From: Geminicoccaceae bacterium
GTDB taxonomy: Bacteria > Pseudomonadota > Alphaproteobacteria > Geminicoccales > Geminicoccaceae
DNA: 52,762 nucleotides
Reading direction: 5' to 3'
NCBI GenBank assembly: GCA_025062095.1
Contig: JANXAZ010000024.1
Location: 1 to 52,762, forward strand
Position numbers and translations under genes: made by a program. The notes beneath the pieces were generated by a model. The model was given only the letters and a program-made list of their open reading frames with translations, searched no databases and was not told the origin of the DNA. This document shows, one piece after another, positions 1 through 7,458 of the stretch. Every line of letters starts with the position of its first letter. Within the stretch, counting starts at the first letter, position 1.

Positions 1-861
1 GAACAAGACAACGGACGTGGTCAGGCAGGTCTCCCACAGAAGGCGCGGCAGATCGCGCCAGGAGAGCTCGCGGTACACCACCATGGTGAGGAACAGCGCG
101 TAGATCGCGGCGATGGCTCCGGCCGCGGTCGCCGTCGCGATGCCGAAGGTGATCCCGCCGAGGATGATCACGAGCGTGAAGAGCCCGGCGAGCCCGGCTC
201 CGATCCGGCGCACCTTCTCCCGCCAGGGCAAGGCCGGGGTACGGGTCGGATGGTAGAGCTTGCCGTGAACGTACGCACAGGCGAGAAGACCGAGGCCGAT
301 GAGGATCCCGGGGACCACCCCGCCGAGCAAGAGCGCGCCCACCGAGACGTTGCCGGCGAGATAGGCGAAGAGAATCATGGCGATCGAGGGCGGGATGATC
401 GGGCCCATGACCGCGGAAGCGAGGGTGATCGCGGTCGCGAAGGGCTTGGAATAGCCGTCGGCGACCATGGCGCCGATCATCATCCGACCGATCGAGGAGA
501 CGTCGGCCACCGCAGAGCCGGAGACGCCGCCGAAAAACATCGAGGAGAGCACGTTGATCTGGGCGAGACCGCCCGGGAAACGGCCGACGAGGACTTCCGC
601 CATGGCGACGAGCCGCTTGGCGACTCCGCCGTGGGCCATCACCGCGCCCGTGAAGACGAAGAAGATGATCGCCAGGAGCGGGAAGCTGTTGATGCCGAAG
701 AGCATCTTCTGGACGAGCGTGACCTCGTCGATGACGAAAGGATTGCCGAGCCAGGCGTAGGCGAAGCTCGCGAGCGCGGCAGCAAGGCCGATGGCGAAGG
801 CGATCGGCACGCCCAAGAGCATGAGGATCACGAAGGAACCGACGAGGGTGAGGACGATCAT
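1..861 (-). CDS. dctM: TRAP transporter large permease (DctM), partial
   Basis: The minus strand reads open from an ATG at 861 to the window edge (287 codons, no stop), against about 425 aa for the family, so the C-terminal third lies outside. The protein is a chain of hydrophobic helices beginning MIVLTLVGSFVILMLLG and contains the DctM-type stretch GAMVADGYSKPFA followed by GPIIPPSIAMILFAYLAG, typical of the 12-TM ion-coupled TRAP subunit. It would move the solute captured by the periplasmic DctP protein, driven by a sodium or proton gradient. It starts 6 bp after the dctQ stop, so dctP-dctQ-dctM is one operon. Substrate cannot be read from this subunit. Confidence 0.93.
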   Translation of the reverse strand, partial: MIVLTLVGSFVILMLLGVPIAFAIGLAAALASFAYAWLGNPFVIDEVTLVQKMLFGINSFPLLAIIFFVFTGAVMAHGGVAKRLVAMAEVLVGRFPGGLAQINVLSSMFFGGVSGSAVADVSSIGRMMIGAMVADGYSKPFATAITLASAVMGPIIPPSIAMILFAYLAGNVSVGALLLGGVVPGILIGLGLLACAYVHGKLYHPTRTPALPWREKVRRIGAGLAGLFTLVIILGGITFGIATATAAGAIAAIYALFLTMVVYRELSWRDLPRLLWETCLTTSVVLF

Positions 862-867
862 CGGCGA

Positions 868-1383
868 TCAATCGGCCGTGGTGACGAGCTCGAGCCGACG
901 CGTGCGCAGTTCCGGAGCGAACCACAAGTTCAAGAGATCGCGCGCGGCGAAGAGCACGATCAGCCCGCCCGAAATCGGAAGAGAGATATAATACCAAATA
1001 TTGCGGAAGGGGATCGACTCCATGAAATCGGAGCCGAATTCGCGCACGAAGCCGATGCCGAAGACGAGCATGACGCAGCCGAAGGCGAGAACGGCGAGAT
1101 CGATCACGCTCCAGAGAATCGTCGCACCGCGCCCGCGGGCCTTCTCGAGCAGCAATTCGAGCGCGATGTGCTCTTTGAGATCGACCCCGCAGGCCGCGGC
1201 CATGAAGCCGATCCAGATCAACAGGTAGCGCGGTACTTCTTCGGACCAGGAGGGCACCTTGCCGATCGTCGCTCGTTGAACGACGGTCGCGACGACGATG
1301 GCGAAGAGGGCCGCGGCGAGCAGAAGCGTCCAAGCGCGCGCCAAAAGCCCCACGGCGTCGCAGAACCGGTTGAACGCGCGCAC
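868..1383 (-). CDS. dctQ: TRAP transporter small permease (DctQ)
   Basis: This 171-aa membrane protein has about four hydrophobic segments and the DctQ hallmark around residues 45-60 (WSEEVPRYLLIWIGFMAAA), with the acidic pair before the second helix. Length is normal for the family. It forms the membrane complex with DctM and is needed for uptake of the DctP ligand. It lies 55 bp downstream of dctP and 6 bp upstream of dctM on the same strand. Confidence 0.92.
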   Translation of the reverse strand: MRAFNRFCDAVGLLARAWTLLLAAALFAIVVATVVQRATIGKVPSWSEEVPRYLLIWIGFMAAACGVDLKEHIALELLLEKARGRGATILWSVIDLAVLAFGCVMLVFGIGFVREFGSDFMESIPFRNIWYYISLPISGGLIVLFAARDLLNLWFAPELRTRRLELVTTAD

Positions 1384-1438
1384 GCTTCCCGACCTTCCCC
1401 GGTACCGCGGCCCCCGTTGGTGCTCGAAGGTGCGGAGC

Positions 1439-2428
1439 TCAGAAGTTCTTGTGGGTCTCGAGGAGGAACTTCACTTCCTCTTCGACGCCGAGCCGTTTGG
1501 CCTCGCGGTCGAGAAGCGCCGAGACTTTCTCGAGGAACGGACGCTTGTCGACGTTCTCGACGACCTTGAAGTCGGGAAGGCTCTTGAGGAAGGCGAGCGA
1601 GGCCTTCTCGTCGGCCAGCCAGGCGCCGCGCATGAAGGCTTCCGCTTCCCGTCCGGCCTGGAAGATCGCCGCGCGGTGTCTGGGCTCGAGCCGATCCATC
1701 ACCCGCTTGGAGGCGATCAGGATGTCGGGGATGCGGGCGTGTTCGTTCAAGACCAGGACCTTGGTGACCTCGTAAAACTTCATCGAGCGGATCGAGGGCG
1801 GATTGTTCTCGGCGCCGTCGACCACCCCGGTCTGCAGTGCATTGTAGAGCTCGCCCCAGGCCACGGGCACGCCCGTGCCGCCGAAGGCTTCCACCATCGC
1901 GATCTGCACCGGGCTGGCCATGGTGCGGATCTTCTTGCCCGCGAGCTTGCTGGGATGGGAGAGTTCTTCCTTGGCGAAAAAGCTGCGGGCGCCGCTGTCC
2001 ATGAAGCCGAGGACGACGATGCCCTTTTCTTCGAGCGGCTTGACGAACTCCCGGGCGCGATCGGAGGTGAGGTACCACCAATAGTGTTTGGAGTTCTTGA
2101 ACAGGAAGGGAAGCGAGAACATGTCCATCCGCGGATCGACTTGCGAGAGATTGGCGGAGGACACGGTGAAGAACGCGATCGTTCCATTGCGGATCGACTG
2201 GACCGATTCCACGGCGTCGCCCAACCCGCGCGCGTGGTAGACGGCGATCTTGATTTCGCCCTTCGTGAGCTGCTCGACCCGCTCGGCGAAGAACTCGTGG
2301 GTCATCGAGACGGCGTGATCGGGCGCGTGCAGCCCGTTCATCTTGAGCTCGATCGCTGCCCGGGCGGAGATCGCCCAGGACAGCACGGCGGCCGCCGAGG
2401 CCGCGATCACCGTTCGCTTCCCGAACAT
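1439..2428 (-). CDS. dctP: TRAP transporter solute-binding protein (DctP)
   Basis: The 329-aa product starts at the ATG at 2428, preceded by a GAGGAGA ribosome site; the longer open frame upstream has no signal and is ignored. Residues 1-24 form a Sec signal peptide ending ARA. The mature part is a DctP fold: GKKIRTMAS holds the conserved arginine that usually contacts the ligand carboxylate, and WGELYNALQTGVVDGAENNP is the family signature around residues 200-220. It captures an organic acid, probably a dicarboxylate or sugar acid, in the periplasm and delivers it to DctQM. It is the first gene of the operon. Confidence 0.93.
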   Translation of the reverse strand: MFGKRTVIAASAAAVLSWAISARAAIELKMNGLHAPDHAVSMTHEFFAERVEQLTKGEIKIAVYHARGLGDAVESVQSIRNGTIAFFTVSSANLSQVDPRMDMFSLPFLFKNSKHYWWYLTSDRAREFVKPLEEKGIVVLGFMDSGARSFFAKEELSHPSKLAGKKIRTMASPVQIAMVEAFGGTGVPVAWGELYNALQTGVVDGAENNPPSIRSMKFYEVTKVLVLNEHARIPDILIASKRVMDRLEPRHRAAIFQAGREAEAFMRGAWLADEKASLAFLKSLPDFKVVENVDKRPFLEKVSALLDREAKRLGVEEEVKFLLETHKNF

Positions 2429-2733
2429 CGTCTCCTCGCTCCCCGATCCATCACCCGGTGTGCCGGACGCCACCGGTCTTCGATCGACGCCGCGAACGCT
2501 AACGAAGCGCCCGCGAAGCGGCAAGGCGCGGCTCGCCGCCGTCGAGCGAGCTGTCGGGCTCGGCGTGAGCGCGTGCGGCCCGCGATCCGGAGTACGCGAG
2601 CGACCGAGCCCCGCGGCGACCGGCGGCTGCGCGTGCTCGTAGGAAACGTCGCCGGACGCCATCGGCGCATCCGCCGTGGCCCGGGCGCGCGCTCTGGTCG
2701 GTTCCGTCGCCGCGTGCTAGCCGCGCTCGTGGG
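2429..2733. other. Intergenic region between divergent operons
   Basis: About 305 bases separate the divergent dctP and dehydrogenase genes and must hold both promoters. Apart from the dctP ribosome site at its left end I see no coding gene, clear -35/-10 pair or notable repeat. The dehydrogenase ATG at 2734 has no convincing Shine-Dalgarno sequence. Confidence 0.6.
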
Positions 2734-3723
2734 ATGACGAAGAGCGGGACCTCTCGCAGCGTACGCGCTCTGTGGTGGGTGCGCCCCTTCGCCGCCGCTC
2801 TGTTCGAAGAAAGCCTCCCCGAGCCGGGCCCCGGAGAAGTGCTCGTGCGCACGCTCTGTTCGGGGATCAGCCGCGGTACGGAAGCGCTCGTGGCGGCCGG
2901 GCGCGTGCCGGCGAGCGAACGCGAGCGGATGCGCTGTCCGTTCCAGGCGGGCGCGTTCCCGTTCCCGGTCAAATACGGCTATTGCGCCGTCGGCCGCATC
3001 GAAGAGGGGCCCGAAGCACTGCGCGGGCGTCCGGTCTTCTGCTTGCATCCGCACCAAGAAGCCTTCGTCGTCCCGCTCGCGGCGGTGGTGCCGATCCCCG
3101 AGACCGTTCCGCCCGAACGCGCGGTGCTCGCCGCGAATCTGGAGACGGCCTTGAACGCGCTCTGGGACGGCCCGGCCCTGCCGGGAATGCGCATCCTCGT
3201 GCTCGGAGCGGGCGTCGTGGGCGCCTGCGCGGCGCGGCTGTGCGCGTGTCTTCCCGGGACCGAGGTCACGCTCTCCGATCGCGATCCCGGGGCGCGAGCG
3301 CTCGCCGCGCGGCTGGGTTGCGCTTTCGCCCCGCCGCCGGCCGTACCGAGCGGACAGGACCTGGTGATCGAGGCCACGGGCAGTCCGGAAGCGCTCGCCT
3401 TCGCCCTCGATGCGGCGGGCGAGGAAGCGACGATCCTCGTGCTCTCCTGGTACGGAGCCGGAGCCGCCCCGGTACCCCTGGGCGGGGCTTTCCACAGCCG
3501 CAGGCTCAGGCTCGTCTCCTCGCAGGTGGGGGCGGTGGCCGTGGGCATGCGGCCGCGTTGGCCGCACGCGCGCCGGCTGGCCAAGGCTCTGGAACTGCTC
3601 GCGGATGCGGCGTTCGATGCGCTTCTCGACGAGACGCTCGCGTTCGCCGACGCCCCTTCGCGGTTGCCGGGGCTCTTGCGCGAGCCGCGGCGGGGCTGTC
3701 TGCGTCTTCGCTACGAGCCGTGA
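2734..3723 (+). CDS. BchC-like medium-chain dehydrogenase
   Basis: This 329-aa protein belongs to the medium-chain dehydrogenase/reductase superfamily and most resembles the BchC-like branch. The N-terminal half has LCSGISRGTEALVAAGRVP (residues about 37-55) and FPFPVKYGYCAVGRIEEG. The Rossmann half carries LVLGAGVVGACAARLC (about 150-165), the NAD(P)-binding glycine motif, then an acidic residue (SDRDPG). The His-Glu pair of true zinc alcohol dehydrogenases after the first motif is absent, so it may work without catalytic zinc. As first gene of a four-gene operon with a PTPS homologue, a glycosyltransferase and a methyltransferase, it probably oxidises or reduces a hydroxyl or side chain of a small-molecule intermediate. 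The substrate is unknown, and I do not infer bacteriochlorophyll synthesis because no other bch gene is present. Confidence 0.8.
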   Translation: MTKSGTSRSVRALWWVRPFAAALFEESLPEPGPGEVLVRTLCSGISRGTEALVAAGRVPASERERMRCPFQAGAFPFPVKYGYCAVGRIEEGPEALRGRPVFCLHPHQEAFVVPLAAVVPIPETVPPERAVLAANLETALNALWDGPALPGMRILVLGAGVVGACAARLCACLPGTEVTLSDRDPGARALAARLGCAFAPPPAVPSGQDLVIEATGSPEALAFALDAAGEEATILVLSWYGAGAAPVPLGGAFHSRRLRLVSSQVGAVAVGMRPRWPHARRLAKALELLADAAFDALLDETLAFADAPSRLPGLLREPRRGCLRLRYEP

Positions 3724-3737
3724 AGAGGGGAGGGGCC

Positions 3738-4139
3738 GTGTACAGCGTGCGAGTCCGCGATCGGGTCATGATCGCCCACAGCCTCAAGGGCGAGGTCTTC
3801 GGACCGGCGCAACGATTGCACGGAGCGACCTATGTCGTGGACGTGACCTTCGGCCGGCCGGAGCTCGATCCCGACGGCATCGTCGTCGACATCGGTCGGG
3901 CGCAGGCGGTGCTCGCCGAAGCGCTGCAGCGGATCGCCTATCGCAATCTCGACGAGATGCCGGAGTTCGCGGGCGTCAACACTACGACGGAGTTCCTTTC
4001 GCGATGGATCTGGGACCGCATGCGCGAGGCGCTCGAGGACGGACGCCTCGGTCCCCACGCCCGGGGCGTCACCGAGCTCGCCGTCGAGCTCGCCGAGAGC
4101 GACATCGCCGGGGCCGGCTACCGGGCATCGTTGCGCTGA
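3738..4139 (+). CDS. 6-pyruvoyl-tetrahydropterin synthase/QueD family protein with altered active site
   Basis: This 133-aa protein starts at GTG 3738, 6-7 bases after a GAGGGGAGGGG ribosome site and 14 bp behind the dehydrogenase. The whole length aligns with QueD/PTPS: a T-fold with NTTTEFLSRWIWDRM matching NPTSEVLAKWIWDQV of E. coli QueD. Zinc ligands His14 and His28 are kept, but the third (HGH) is Ala30. The catalytic Cys before HGH is Ala24, and the Asp-His of LDHHYLND is replaced by Ala-Tyr (IAYRNLDE). The pterin-anchoring Glu near the C-terminus (LAESD) remains. It may therefore bind a pterin or pyrimidine without performing the standard reaction, or use different chemistry. Neighbours suggest a modified GTP-derived product. 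Confidence 0.85.
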   Translation: MYSVRVRDRVMIAHSLKGEVFGPAQRLHGATYVVDVTFGRPELDPDGIVVDIGRAQAVLAEALQRIAYRNLDEMPEFAGVNTTTEFLSRWIWDRMREALEDGRLGPHARGVTELAVELAESDIAGAGYRASLR

Positions 4140-4154
4140 GCGAAGAGGCGCGCC

Positions 4155-5213
4155 ATGGAACGTCGTCTGGTCTTCGCCGTTCCTCTCGATCCCGATGTCG
4201 CCACCGGTGGGACCATCTACGATCGGCGCCTCGCCGAAGGCCTGCGGGCGCACGGGTGGCGCGTCGACTGGCTCCGGCTCCCCGACGGCTTCCCTTTCCC
4301 CGACGAAGCGGCGCTCGAAGCCACCGCCCGCGCCTTCGCCGAGCTCCCCCGCGGCACCTTGCTCTTGGTCGACGGCCTGGCGCTCGGCGTTCTGCCCGAG
4401 CTCGCGCGCGAGCATGCCCGCCGACTGCGCCTTCTCGGCCTGGTCCACCACCCGCTCGGCTACGAGGAGGGGCTCGACGGCGAGACCGCGGCGCGGCTCG
4501 TGGAAAGCGAGCGCGCGGCGCTGCGCTGGCCGCGGCGGATCATCTGCACCTCGCAGACCACCGCGCGCACGCTCGAAGAGCGCTTCGGCGTCGAGCCCAC
4601 GCGCATCGCGGTGATCGAGCCCGGGACCGATCCGGCGCCCGTCGCCCGCGGCTCCGGCGGACCGGAGGTGCGGCTGTTCGCTCTCGGCGCGGTGATCCCG
4701 AGGAAGCGCTACGATCGGCTCGTGCGCGCCCTCGGCCGGCTGCGCGAACTGCCCTGGCGGCTCGCGATCGCGGGCTCCCTCGACGGCTCTCCGCAAGCCA
4801 AGGCGGCGCTCGAACGGGCCATCGCCGAAAGCGGCGTGGCCGATCGGGTGGAACTTTTGGGCGAGCTCCGCGGCGAGGCGCTCGAGGAGGCGTTCGATCG
4901 CGCCGATCTGTTCGTCTCCGCCTCCTCTTACGAGGGTTACGGGATGGCTCTTTCCGAAGCGCTCGCGCGGGGGCTGCCGATCGTGGCGGTGGCGGGCGGG
5001 GCGGTGGCCGATTGGCTTCCCTCCGAAGCCGCGCTTCTCGTTCCGAGCGAGGACGAAGAAGGGCTCGTGCGCGCGCTCGCGCGCGCGATCGGCGATCCCG
5101 CCTTGCGCGCGCATCTGCGAAAAGCCGCCATCGCGCTTCGCGTGCGGCTGCCGCGCTGGCCCGAACAGATCGCGCGCGCAGAGGCCGTGCTCGAGCAGGA
5201 GCTCGCCCATTGA
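4155..5213 (+). CDS. GT4-family glycosyltransferase
   Basis: This 352-aa protein has the GT-B plan of GT4 retaining glycosyltransferases. The N-terminal Rossmann half contains GLVHHPLGYEEG, and the C-terminal nucleotide-sugar half contains GAVIPRKRYDRLVRAL (about 176-191), IAGSLDGSP and the E-x7-E signature EGYGMALSE within SASSYEGYGMALSEALARG (about 257-275). No membrane segment or signal is visible, so it is cytoplasmic. It lies 15 bp after the PTPS-like gene, and its stop overlaps the methyltransferase start. It would transfer a sugar from a nucleotide-sugar donor, plausibly onto the pterin- or pyrimidine-like product of this operon; an envelope-glycan role is less likely because no other polysaccharide gene is nearby. 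Confidence 0.86.
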   Translation: MERRLVFAVPLDPDVATGGTIYDRRLAEGLRAHGWRVDWLRLPDGFPFPDEAALEATARAFAELPRGTLLLVDGLALGVLPELAREHARRLRLLGLVHHPLGYEEGLDGETAARLVESERAALRWPRRIICTSQTTARTLEERFGVEPTRIAVIEPGTDPAPVARGSGGPEVRLFALGAVIPRKRYDRLVRALGRLRELPWRLAIAGSLDGSPQAKAALERAIAESGVADRVELLGELRGEALEEAFDRADLFVSASSYEGYGMALSEALARGLPIVAVAGGAVADWLPSEAALLVPSEDEEGLVRALARAIGDPALRAHLRKAAIALRVRLPRWPEQIARAEAVLEQELAH

Positions 5214-6034
5214 GCGGGTTTTCGGCCGAATGGCTGGCTCTGCGCGAACCTTACGACGCCGCCGCGCGCGCCCGCGAACTCGAAGACGAGCTCGCGCGCT
5301 GGGCCGCCGCGCGCGAGGGCGAGCTCCGCGTCCTCGACCTCGGCGCCGGCACGGGAAGCAACGTCCGGCATCTCGCACCGCGCCTGCCTTCCCCGCAGAG
5401 CTGGGTCCTCGTCGAGCTCGATCCCGCGCTCGTCGAGGCCGGTCGGCTGCGGCCGCCGCCCGCACCGGAGGTGCGGGTCGCCTATCGGTGCGCGGATCTC
5501 GCGCGCGACCTCGAGCGGGTTCTCGACGAGCCGGTCGACCTCGTGACCTGCTCGGCGCTCCTGGATCTCGTCTCGGCGCCCTGGCTCGAGCGGCTCGTGG
5601 GCATCCTGCGGGCGCGCGATCTCGCTTTCTTGGCCGCTTTGAGCTTCGACGGCCGGATCGAACTCGCGCCTTCTCATCGGCTCGATGCGGAAGTCGTCGC
5701 GCTCGTCCTGCGCCATCAGCGCACGGACAAGGGCTTCGGTCCGGCGCTCGGCCCTGAGGCGGCATCCTTCTGCGCGGCGCTTTTTTCGCAGGCGAACGAT
5801 CGGCCGCACCTGGTGCGCTCGGACTGGCGGCTCGGGACGAACGACCGCGCCTTGCAGCACGCGCTCGTCGAAGGCTGGGCCGAGGCGGCGATCGCGATCG
5901 CCCCGGAGCGATCCGCTTCGATCCGAGCGTGGCGCGACGAGCGCCTGGAGATGATCGCGGCCGGCTCGTCACGGGCTCGCGTCGGCCACCTCGATCTCTT
6001 GCGTCTGCCGCGCCCCAAGAGGCGCGCGCCGTAA
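5210..6034 (+). CDS. Class I SAM-dependent methyltransferase
   Basis: The best start is a TTG at 5210 whose TTGA overlaps the glycosyltransferase stop; TTG is a rare start but no ATG or GTG lies nearby in frame. The 274-aa product carries methyltransferase motif I at LDLGAGTGSNVRHL (about residues 40-53), the acidic end of strand 2 (VELDPAL), and motif post-I/IV DLVTCSALLDLV. It is the last gene of the dehydrogenase-PTPS-GT4 operon. The acceptor is unknown; modification of the same small molecule is the simplest reading. Its last 66 bases overlap the 3' end of the convergent reductase gene. Confidence 0.83.
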   Translation: MSGFSAEWLALREPYDAAARARELEDELARWAAAREGELRVLDLGAGTGSNVRHLAPRLPSPQSWVLVELDPALVEAGRLRPPPAPEVRVAYRCADLARDLERVLDEPVDLVTCSALLDLVSAPWLERLVGILRARDLAFLAALSFDGRIELAPSHRLDAEVVALVLRHQRTDKGFGPALGPEAASFCAALFSQANDRPHLVRSDWRLGTNDRALQHALVEGWAEAAIAIAPERSASIRAWRDERLEMIAAGSSRARVGHLDLLRLPRPKRRAP

Positions 6035-6847
6035 CCGACAATAAAAGAGCCAGTCCTCGCCCAAGCGGATCGGTTCCGGGGCCAGGCGCATCGCTTCGTC
6101 CATGCGGCTGATCGCGGGCAGCGCCAAGGCGGCCCGCCCCGAGCCGATGATCACCGGTGCCACGCACAGGTGCAGCGCATCCAGGCAGCCCGCGGCGAGG
6201 AACCGCGAGACCGTCGTCCCGCCGCCCTCGACGAACAGCCGGCGGACACCGCGCGCGCGCAGCACGCTCAGGACCGTTCGGGGTTCCAGACGCCCCTCGG
6301 GAGCCGGCAGCCCGATCACCTCGGCCGCACCCAAGGTCTCGCGGTCTTTGCGTTCCGCACGACACAGCACGAGCGTCGGCGGGCCGGACTTCTGGAACAG
6401 GCGCCGATCCGGCCCCAGGCGTCGGTCGGGATCGAGGACGACGCGCAGCGGGCTCGGGCCGGGGACGAACCGCACCGTGAGCAAAGGGTCGTCGAGCGCC
6501 ACCGTCCCGGCGCCGACCAACACGGCATCGGCGAGAGCACGCAGCCGATGCATGTGGACGAAGTCTTCCGGTCCGGTGACGAAGGCCGAATGGCCCCGCT
6601 CGGTGGCGATGCGGCCGTCGAGGCTCTGGCCGAGATGGGCGACGACCCTGAGCCCGTCGGGGGAGGGAGCGAGAAAGTCGCGATAGGTCGCGAACAGGCG
6701 CTGCTGCTCGGGCCCCAGACCGTCGAGCGGGACCGTCGCGAGATCCCCTCCTTGGTGGGCGCAGGCGAGCAGCCGCTCCCAGGCGCGCGCGAGCCAGCGC
6801 GCCCGCGGTCGCTCGTCCGCAGCCCAAGTCCGCCCGACCGATTTCAC
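5969..6847 (-). CDS. RibD C-terminal domain reductase (stand-alone pyrimidine reductase)
   Basis: The 292-aa protein begins with a GTG at 6847 that overlaps the YceI stop (GTGA). After a roughly 60-residue N-terminal extension it has a complete RibD_C/DHFR-like reductase domain: LGQSLDGRIATERG, LRALADAVLVGAGTVALDDP (the NADPH-binding region) and LFVEGGGTTVSRFLAAGCLD. The RibD deaminase domain with its zinc site (HAE and PCxxxGxTPPC) is missing. Family members reduce the ribosylamino pyrimidine of riboflavin-type pathways. Beside a GTP cyclohydrolase II in the same operon it could reduce the cyclohydrolase product without prior deamination. Its 3' end overlaps the methyltransferase gene tail-to-tail. 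Confidence 0.84.
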   Translation of the reverse strand: MKSVGRTWAADERPRARWLARAWERLLACAHQGGDLATVPLDGLGPEQQRLFATYRDFLAPSPDGLRVVAHLGQSLDGRIATERGHSAFVTGPEDFVHMHRLRALADAVLVGAGTVALDDPLLTVRFVPGPSPLRVVLDPDRRLGPDRRLFQKSGPPTLVLCRAERKDRETLGAAEVIGLPAPEGRLEPRTVLSVLRARGVRRLFVEGGGTTVSRFLAAGCLDALHLCVAPVIIGSGRAALALPAISRMDEAMRLAPEPIRLGEDWLFYCRLRRAPLGARQTQEIEVADASP

Positions 6848-7434
6848 TCGCGAATCGCCTCGAGCTCGACTTGGATCGGGATCTCGTCCGCGACCCAGCC
6901 GTTGTCCACGGCATAGGTGCTGCCCCAGAGGCTGCGCTTGACGACGGTGCGCGCGCTCGCTCCGAGCACGTAGTTCTCGCCCCAGGGGTAGCGGCCGATC
7001 TTGTTCAAGGTCACTTCGACGGAAAGCGGCAGAGTCTTGCCGCGAAAGGTGAGAAGGCCTTCCACTACGCCGCTGTTCTCGCTCTTGGGTATGGCGCGGG
7101 TCATCTTGAAGGTGATGACGGGATGGTTGTTGGCGTCGAGGAAATCGGCGGCGCGCAGGTGATTGTCGCGGGCTTCGTGGTTGGTGAAGACGCTGCGCGC
7201 ATCCACGCGGATCTCGGCATCCAAAAGCGTGCGGGTCGTCTCGTCGAAGACGAAATGACCTTCCGCTTTCAGGAACTGGCCGAGGACCTTGGAAAAGCCG
7301 ATGTGAGTCGCCTCGAAGGCGATCGCGAAATGTTCGGGGTCGATCCGCCAGCGACGCGGCTCGGCGTTCGCCGCGCTCGCGGCGACCACGAACGCGATCG
7401 CGGCCGAAACGACGCGGACAACGAAATCCACCAC
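6844..7434 (-). CDS. YceI-family periplasmic protein (first copy)
   Basis: The start is taken as GTG 7434, seven bases after GGGGGAGG; a GTG at 7455 is also open but has a poorly placed ribosome site. The 196-aa product has a signal peptide (VVDFVVRVVSAAIAFVVAASAANA) and a YceI lipocalin-like barrel: RWRIDPEHFAIAFEATHIGFSKVLGQF at the N-terminus, then DFLDANNHPVITFKMT, then LTFRGKTLPLSVEVTLN. YceI proteins bind isoprenoids or other amphiphiles in the periplasm and often pair with cytochrome b561. Here the gene sits between the cyclohydrolase (24 bp) and the reductase (4-base overlap). That placement suggests a link between pathway and periplasmic carrier, but the ligand is unknown. Confidence 0.88.
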   Translation of the reverse strand: MVDFVVRVVSAAIAFVVAASAANAEPRRWRIDPEHFAIAFEATHIGFSKVLGQFLKAEGHFVFDETTRTLLDAEIRVDARSVFTNHEARDNHLRAADFLDANNHPVITFKMTRAIPKSENSGVVEGLLTFRGKTLPLSVEVTLNKIGRYPWGENYVLGASARTVVKRSLWGSTYAVDNGWVADEIPIQVELEAIRE

Positions 7435-7458
7435 GGCCGTGCCTCCCCCGCTCACTCC

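Noticed and set aside
250-1569. 439-codon plus-strand open frame
   Set aside because: Antisense to dctM/dctQ/dctP; its Asp/Glu/Arg/His-rich composition is that of a shadow of GC-rich membrane-protein genes.
2734-3723. Bacteriochlorophyll biosynthesis gene bchC
   Set aside because: The protein resembles the BchC branch, but there is no other photosynthesis gene in the window and its operon partners point to a different small molecule.
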